A stretch of DNA of 11,858 bases from an uncultured Flammeovirgaceae bacterium (GTDB lineage: Bacteria > Bacteroidota > Bacteroidia > Cytophagales > Cyclobacteriaceae), in contig CAMPJM010000079.1 of NCBI GenBank assembly GCA_946886805.1, positions 1 to 11,858 of the forward strand, written 5' to 3'. The position numbers and the translations under genes were made by a program. The notes under the pieces were generated by a model, which did no database searches, was not told the DNA's origin, and was given only the letters and a program-made list of their open reading frames with translations. Numbering within the stretch: position 1 is the stretch's first letter; each line of letters starts with the position of its first letter. This document shows positions 7,660 to 11,858 of the stretch, one piece after another.

Positions 7660-8408
7660 ATTTTTTATTTAGATGATTATTTTTAAATTTTTTTTACCTA
7701 AAAGCCAATTCTCGTGCCATTAAATTTTACTTGCTGATAATCAACGAATTACATTTTTAAAGATGGGTTTTTGGCGAGATTTTGTGTATCGAAATCGAAC
7801 ACTATTGCACGGGTATGAACAGCTTGTCAGGTCTATATTAAGGATCAAGCAAAATTTCTGGGAGCAGTTGCATTGTGCAGGGATTTTAGACCATTTATAA
7901 ACAAAGTGTCAAGCCTCAATTCCCGAAAGCGTTTGCACAAAAGCTTGATTAAGCCTACATGAACACAAATGGCATCTCACGACAATCAATATAAAAAGTT
8001 TTTACACCAAGAATGTCAAAAACGATGCGACACAATGCTGAGCTATTACATCCTCTGAAGCACGCTTTTCGACCCAGTTTATGGATTTTCAACCTTTGAT
8101 TTAATCTTTGGGTCAGCGGAGCCCCGTGCGGATGAAATCGGGTTCCCCGAAATTCTTCGGGGTAAAGCAAAATCCGTAAACAGAGGCCACCCGGCCCGAG
8201 GGTCACGAAAACTACATTGTAGCAGGACTCCAGGTCGTCTGGCAGATAGCCTGAGGTTAGAGACTAAGATTTTTTGGCGGTACTCCCCAACTTTTCCGCA
8301 TATTTTCACAAAGCTATATCAAATGTTTTTCGATGATTATGTTTGTCTATACCGATGAAATTTGGAACTTTAACGTTACGTGACTTCCATTAATCCTTTT
8401 ATAACGAT
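7660..8408. other. Long intergenic region with a GC-rich, hairpin-bearing island
   Basis: No convincing gene was found in this 749 bp stretch. The first part should contain the promoter of the minus-strand secreted-protein gene, in very AT-rich DNA (about 7660-7760). From about 8100 to 8260 the composition becomes visibly GC-richer. This part contains CCCCGAA-ATTC-TTCGGGG (8145-8162), CTACA-T-TGTAG (8212-8222) and CCAG-GTCGT-CTGG (8230-8242). TCAAGC and GCTTGA form another possible stem near 7909-7947. Open frames across the island lack protein-like composition. It could be a relic of a mobile element, another dispersed repeat or a structured RNA. The DinB promoter should lie in the AT-rich 8300-8408 part, where TAACGTTA occurs at 8371. 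Confidence 0.5.
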
Positions 8409-8957
8409 ATGAATAATATAAATGAAGTGAATCTTCTACAGTACCCCATCGGACCATTTGAGAAAAAAGAAAATTATACCCATGATGAGTTAAGAGAGCT
8501 TATTGAAATCATAGAAAATGCTCCTGAAAATTATCGGAGAGTAACTGAAAAACTACAACCGGGTGACCTTAGCAAGACATACCGTGAAGGAAGCTGGAAT
8601 ATTCAACAGTTAATCCATCATGTTGCGGATATTCATTTACTGCATTTGCTAAGAATGAAAAAAGCTTTAACAGAACCAGAGTCTGACAAAGGAACCGTTA
8701 TTATTGATATGGATGGCTGGGCAAAAACTCCTGATGCTGTAAGCGCGCCCATTGAAGATTCCTTAATGATGTTTGATGGGATAAACAGAAGATATGTATT
8801 CTTGCTGCGTTCTTTAGACGATGCAGCTTTGAAAATTCAATATTTTCATCCCGTTCGGAAATACTGGATAAATCAGGCACAGGCAATTGCTATGTCTGCG
8901 TGGCATGTAAACCATCACCTTGCCCATATTAAAATAGCTTTGGGGGCAGGCTTATAA
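8409..8957 (+). CDS. DinB superfamily metal-dependent protein, YfiT/BstA-like
   Basis: This 182-residue cytoplasmic protein matches the YfiT branch of the DinB four-helix bundle family. Members bind a divalent metal through three histidines; some are thiol transferases using bacillithiol, others are labelled putative metal hydrolases. The YPIGPF motif near the N-terminus is characteristic of YfiT. The helix-2 ligand is in LIHHVADIH (His70/His71, the counterpart of B. subtilis His67), and the C-terminal pair is His166 and His170 in WHVNHHLAHI (counterparts of His160/His164). The segment YREGSWNIQQL is also typical. Full length, no lesions. The ATG start has no evident Shine-Dalgarno sequence. 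It is a single-gene unit ending at a terminator. A bacillithiol link is plausible because many Bacteroidota carry bsh genes, but it is not shown here. Confidence 0.92.
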   Translation: MNNINEVNLLQYPIGPFEKKENYTHDELRELIEIIENAPENYRRVTEKLQPGDLSKTYREGSWNIQQLIHHVADIHLLHLLRMKKALTEPESDKGTVIIDMDGWAKTPDAVSAPIEDSLMMFDGINRRYVFLLRSLDDAALKIQYFHPVRKYWINQAQAIAMSAWHVNHHLAHIKIALGAGL

Positions 8958-9010
8958 TCTAAGTAGCCGTATTAGTAAACAGCCACCTTCTAAGAAGGTG
9001 GATATGACTT

Positions 9011-9031
9011 AAGGGCATAGCCCTTCTTTTT
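9011..9031 (+). terminator. Intrinsic terminator downstream of the DinB gene
   Basis: AAGGGC (9011-9016) pairs with GCCCTT (9020-9025) across an ATA loop and is followed by CTTTTT. It lies 53 bases after the DinB stop and suits that transcript. It falls inside the hairpin-bounded element, so the element may be supplying the terminator. Confidence 0.65.
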
Positions 9032-9036
9032 ATCAA

Positions 9037-9130
9037 TGCCACGAAGACACCAAGGCACCAAAGTTTCATTAAAATTTTACTTCGTGTTTTTTTCTTCTTC
9101 CCTTCTTTGAGTCTTTGTGACTTTGTGGCA
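9037..9130. repeat. Palindromic intergenic repeat with imperfect arms of about 26 bp
   Basis: The left arm TGCCACGAAGACACCAAGG (from 9037) is mirrored by the right end GTGACTTTGTGGCA (to 9130). The outer ten bases match at nine positions, and the similarity continues inward with scattered mismatches. A second pairing is also possible: CACGAAG (9040-9046) with CTTCGTG (9080-9086). From memory, repeats of the form CCACGAAGACAC are frequent between genes in Bacteroidota and related phyla. It has no coding content. It lies wholly between the two CCACC hairpins. Confidence 0.7.
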
Positions 9131-9223
9131 AAAATATTCATGTAAAACACAAAGAACATGACCACCGTCTAAGACGGTGGGTTTAGGTTAGACTAAATTC
9201 CTTCCCAATGGGGAAATAGCCTT

Positions 9224-9376
9224 TCACTCGTCGTAATCCTCTCCTGAAAAGGGTATTTACCTCACCCATAAAGACAGGGAGAATAAATACATGCACAGTG
9301 GTGGTTGTGCCCACGTTGTAACATCTTCTCCTTATTGCGAGGATAGATGTCCCGGAAGATTAACGATTGACGAGGT
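9224..9376. repeat. Dispersed hairpin-rich intergenic repeat, degenerate copy 3
   Basis: This copy shares landmarks with the two at 6816-7217 in the same order and orientation: AATCCTCTCCTGAAAAGGG (9235-9253), CCTCACC, GTTGTAACATCTTCTCCTT, and a right end GACGAGGT. The hairpin arms are eroded, since the AGGAGAGG arm has become AAAAGGG. It ends 10 bases from the stop codon of the minus-strand esterase gene, on its 3' side. No separate terminator for that gene was found. Confidence 0.55.
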
Positions 9377-9386
9377 CCCAAAGCAT

Positions 9387-11858
9387 CTATTCCTCCAACC
9401 GCTGAATACAATGCTTAGAGGCCTCCAGCATAGTGGTTACCCAATAATCTTCCTCATTATTTTTGAGATATTTAACAAAATCATTGTGCTTTTTTAAATC
9501 AACATTCATGGGATGCCCGCCACCCACACCGTGGAATAAGACCACCAGCAGCGCATTTTCTTCTTTTGCCTTCTCTGCCCATTTAATCATTTCATCCGCG
9601 TTTTCTTCTACCACAACATAACAGTTGATGTTCGTTAAATCCAACGATTCGATTTTATTGAGTTCTGATTGAACACCTCTCATAGCAACAAATTTGTCCT
9701 TAATAGCATCGACGAAAGACCCATCTCCCGTTTCTGTATCGCCACAAGTATAGGCAAAGGTCCTTTCATCCTGACCGTCCAAAGATTTTAGAAAAATATT
9801 TGTCATTTCAATTTCCCTTACAATTTGTTCTGTTGTGTACTGGCTCAAATCATTTTCCGGAGTTACCCATGACCTTCCCGGTTTTGAGGCATCGCAAGGA
9901 TGGTATAAGGTATGGTTTCCTAATTCATGACCATTTTCTGCTGCCCTTTTCCAATCCTGAATCCTATTTTCACTACCTTCGTAAGCGGCAGATATATAGA
10001 AAGTCCCCTTAAACCCGACTGAGTCTAATATGGGAATTGCGTTGTCCAGATGAACTTCCAACGCATCGTCATAGGTGAGAACAACCGCAGCTTTTTTGCC
10101 CCTCCAAAGTTTTAAATCGGATACCTGAGCCTCAAAGGGTGAAGCAGGCAGCCCTTCCTGATTGTAAAAATTCACTCCGGCAGGATTATCTGCCCAAGCA
10201 TAGCGCACATAAGCAGGGTGGGAAACTTCCTCGCTCCAAACAACTACTTTATCACCCTCTATTTTTGCCTCCGCCCACACAAACTCTTTATCGTAACCGG
10301 CAATGGCAAACCATTTGAGTGGTTCCCCATCCTTTGAGATCAATCCGCCGCCTACATGGTTAAAATGTAGACTTACTTTATTTCCATCGACAGTAGCAGA
10401 GGTGTAAACTGGTCCTGAATATACCACGTCATCGTCGTTATATGCTATCTTTTGCGCAGCCAAAGCCAGTCGATCACCAATGGGTTTCTTATTTCCCGGA
10501 TGGATATCATTCCATTCACCCAAGTCGATGGTAACCGCCATACCTGTATTCGGCACTTCAAGGACCTCCAATTGACTTTGTCTTAACTCGGCCCAGTTGC
10601 TCTCCGAAGGCAAATAATTGACGTCCATAAAATTCGGAAGCTGTGCGTATAAAAAAGGCAGCTCTTCCTGATTCCATTGATTTCGACTGTCCGCTATCAA
10701 CGCTGGCAACAACTTTCTATACTCTTTCGGCCTTCCTGCATTGCTTTCCCCCTGATACCAAATTATGCCCTTGATGGCGTAATTCGTTAAAGGAGCGATC
10801 ATGCCATTGTACAAGGCGGTTGGCTGATTTTGGGCAGCTATGCCTCCACCGCCTGAGAATGAAACGGGAGGATATACTGCACCCACTTTATATTGCCAAT
10901 ACCCTTTAAGATCGATGGTGTCTCCTCCTGCTGCAAGATAATACGGCTTGTCCGGTACAAAGCCACCTTTTCCACCGTAGTTGATCACCCGCACCACAAA
11001 AACATTCTTTCCCGGTTTCAATAATTCAGCCGGAACCGCATACCTGCGCTGTGGATATTGATAGCCTTTACCGCCAACACGCTCTCCGTTGATATATACC
11101 TCGTCTGCATCAATTATCCTTCCCATAGAAATTTTTGCAGGAACTCCGGTCATGGAAGCAGGCACCTCTATTTCCTTCCTGTACCAAACGATACCGTTCA
11201 AATCCCTGATTCCTTGGTCTTCCCAATATCCCGGAATGTTGATCGTTTGCCAGTTTCTTGGTGTGAAAGTAGGATCAAACCATTTCTTGGGTCCCCTCAT
11301 TCCCCGGTCTTCCTCTCTGGCTTCTGCAATAACATCTTGAATCGCAGAAGCTTTTCTATTTGCACTGTTTACATAAGTAGTGTCCTTGTTTTCCTGAACA
11401 GTGCTCATCAAATCAGGAAATTCCTTTAAACCTTCTTCACTGATCCAGGCTTCTATAGGGGTGCCTCCCACACTCGCATTGATTAGTCCGATGGGGATGC
11501 CATATTTATCATAAAGCTTTTTAGCAAAGAAATAAGCCACGACTGAAAACCGAAGCACATTTTCTGGCGTGGCGGCTTTCCAGCTTCCTTCGGGAAGAAC
11601 TTCCGATGGCGCTTGTAAATTGGGCAGGGTAGGGATCAAAAATTGCCTTATTTCCGGGTAGTCGGCTTTTGCTATCTCATCAGCATATCTGTCGGAATGC
11701 AAATCCAGATTGTGGACCATGTTGGATTGGCCAGCGCACAGCCACACATCGCCCACCAAAATATTGTTCATCGTTATATCATCAGTGGCTCCTTTAATTT
11801 CCATGGAGTAAGGCCCACCAGCCTTCGTCGCAGGAAGCCAAACCATCCACTTGCCATC
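9387..11858 (-). CDS. Carbohydrate O-acetylesterase (sialate O-acetylesterase/SGNH type) fused to a NodB polysaccharide deacetylase; 5' end outside window
   Basis: The reading frame is open to the window edge, four codons (DGKW) beyond the first internal Met, which I number 1. Residues 1-570 are a SGNH esterase of the sialate O-acetylesterase type. The nucleophile is Ser41 in GQSNM, followed by NASVGGTPIEAW and WYQGESNA, with Asp447/His449 in DIHPGNKKPIGDR. A jelly-roll, sugar-binding-like module (about 200-310, WYRKEIEVP, VYINGERVGG) splits the esterase, an arrangement described for CE20-type enzymes. Residues about 580-815 are a NodB/CE4 domain: Asp593/Asp594 in TYDDA, zinc ligands His645/His649 in NHTLYH, and His772 in LFHGVGG. 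The protein should remove O-acetyl and possibly N-acetyl groups from glycans, probably outside the cytoplasm. Roughly 100 N-terminal residues, including any signal peptide, are missing. The substrate is unknown. Confidence 0.9.
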   Translation of the reverse strand, partial: DGKWMVWLPATKAGGPYSMEIKGATDDITMNNILVGDVWLCAGQSNMVHNLDLHSDRYADEIAKADYPEIRQFLIPTLPNLQAPSEVLPEGSWKAATPENVLRFSVVAYFFAKKLYDKYGIPIGLINASVGGTPIEAWISEEGLKEFPDLMSTVQENKDTTYVNSANRKASAIQDVIAEAREEDRGMRGPKKWFDPTFTPRNWQTINIPGYWEDQGIRDLNGIVWYRKEIEVPASMTGVPAKISMGRIIDADEVYINGERVGGKGYQYPQRRYAVPAELLKPGKNVFVVRVINYGGKGGFVPDKPYYLAAGGDTIDLKGYWQYKVGAVYPPVSFSGGGGIAAQNQPTALYNGMIAPLTNYAIKGIIWYQGESNAGRPKEYRKLLPALIADSRNQWNQEELPFLYAQLPNFMDVNYLPSESNWAELRQSQLEVLEVPNTGMAVTIDLGEWNDIHPGNKKPIGDRLALAAQKIAYNDDDVVYSGPVYTSATVDGNKVSLHFNHVGGGLISKDGEPLKWFAIAGYDKEFVWAEAKIEGDKVVVWSEEVSHPAYVRYAWADNPAGVNFYNQEGLPASPFEAQVSDLKLWRGKKAAVVLTYDDALEVHLDNAIPILDSVGFKGTFYISAAYEGSENRIQDWKRAAENGHELGNHTLYHPCDASKPGRSWVTPENDLSQYTTEQIVREIEMTNIFLKSLDGQDERTFAYTCGDTETGDGSFVDAIKDKFVAMRGVQSELNKIESLDLTNINCYVVVEENADEMIKWAEKAKEENALLVVLFHGVGGGHPMNVDLKKHNDFVKYLKNNEEDYWVTTMLEASKHCIQRLEE

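Larger units (their letters stand above)
8983..9180. mobile_element. Hairpin-bounded element, candidate IS200/IS605-derived non-autonomous transposable element
   Basis: The segment is bounded by two 19-base hairpins: CCACCTTCTAAGAAGGTGG (8983-9001) and CCACCGTCTAAGACGGTGG (9162-9180). Each has an 8 bp stem and a TAA loop. They differ at just two positions, which form a base pair (T-A in the left, G-C in the right), so the change is compensatory. Single-strand transposons of the IS200/IS605 family carry subterminal hairpins at both ends, and palindrome-bounded derivatives without a transposase are known. No tnpA or tnpB gene lies inside. The length is about 200 bp. The assignment to IS200/IS605 is inference; the hairpins themselves are certain. 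Confidence 0.45.

Noticed and set aside
8241..8275. Integron attC-like GTTAGAG near 8255
   Set aside because: The core-site consensus is not met at the last position, and no matching inverse core or integrase was seen.
7955..8309. Two overlapping minus-strand open frames of 83 and 76 codons in the GC-rich island
   Set aside because: Their composition is rich in Arg, Pro, Gly and Cys as expected from translating hairpin-rich DNA, they overlap each other in different frames, and neither has signals of a real gene.
8959..9165. A 68-codon minus-strand open frame after the DinB gene
   Set aside because: It spans the palindromic repeat, the terminator and the CCACC hairpin, and its Lys-rich sequence comes from the T-rich repeat interior.
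9800..11429. Plus-strand open frames of 70-123 codons opposite the esterase-deacetylase gene
   Set aside because: They are antisense to a frame carrying all expected catalytic motifs and show no family resemblance.

Overview
The window looks like chromosomal DNA of a member of the Bacteroidota, most likely a Cytophagales/Cyclobacteriaceae-type organism. This is an inference from gene families and style: AT-rich DNA, no clear Shine-Dalgarno sequences, a very large alpha-2-macroglobulin lipoprotein, a sialate O-acetylesterase-type carbohydrate esterase, and intergenic repeats of a kind common in that phylum. No rRNA, tRNA, CRISPR array or intact transposase was seen.

Layout from left to right. 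A maltose/galactoside O-acetyltransferase-type hexapeptide enzyme lies on the minus strand (96-653) and ends inside a short direct repeat. A 337 bp gap holds two TAAC...GTTA palindromes and a possible decayed coding fragment. A 1840-residue alpha-2-macroglobulin lipoprotein with an intact thioester motif follows on the plus strand (991-6513); its stop codon sits at the edge of an array of about 20 bp palindromic units (6513-6725). Two copies of a hairpin-rich dispersed repeat come next (6816-6992 and 7064-7217). A small secreted protein of unknown function is on the minus strand (7297-7659) with a textbook terminator. A 749 bp gap contains a GC-rich, hairpin-bearing island. A DinB/YfiT-type metal enzyme is on the plus strand (8409-8957) with its own terminator. 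After it lies a hairpin-bounded element resembling a non-autonomous IS200/IS605 derivative with another palindromic repeat inside, then a third, degenerate copy of the dispersed repeat. The right end is the 3' part of a large minus-strand gene (9387-11858, 5' end outside the window) encoding a carbohydrate O-acetylesterase fused to a NodB-type polysaccharide deacetylase.

The five genes do not form an operon. Neighbours mostly point in opposite directions and are separated by repeats, so each is probably a single-gene unit. Loose themes are envelope defence (macroglobulin), glycan deacetylation (esterase-deacetylase fusion) and small-molecule acetylation or thiol chemistry. The most unusual content is the esterase-deacetylase fusion and the density and variety of structured repeats between 6513 and 9386, several of which start at or next to gene stop codons.
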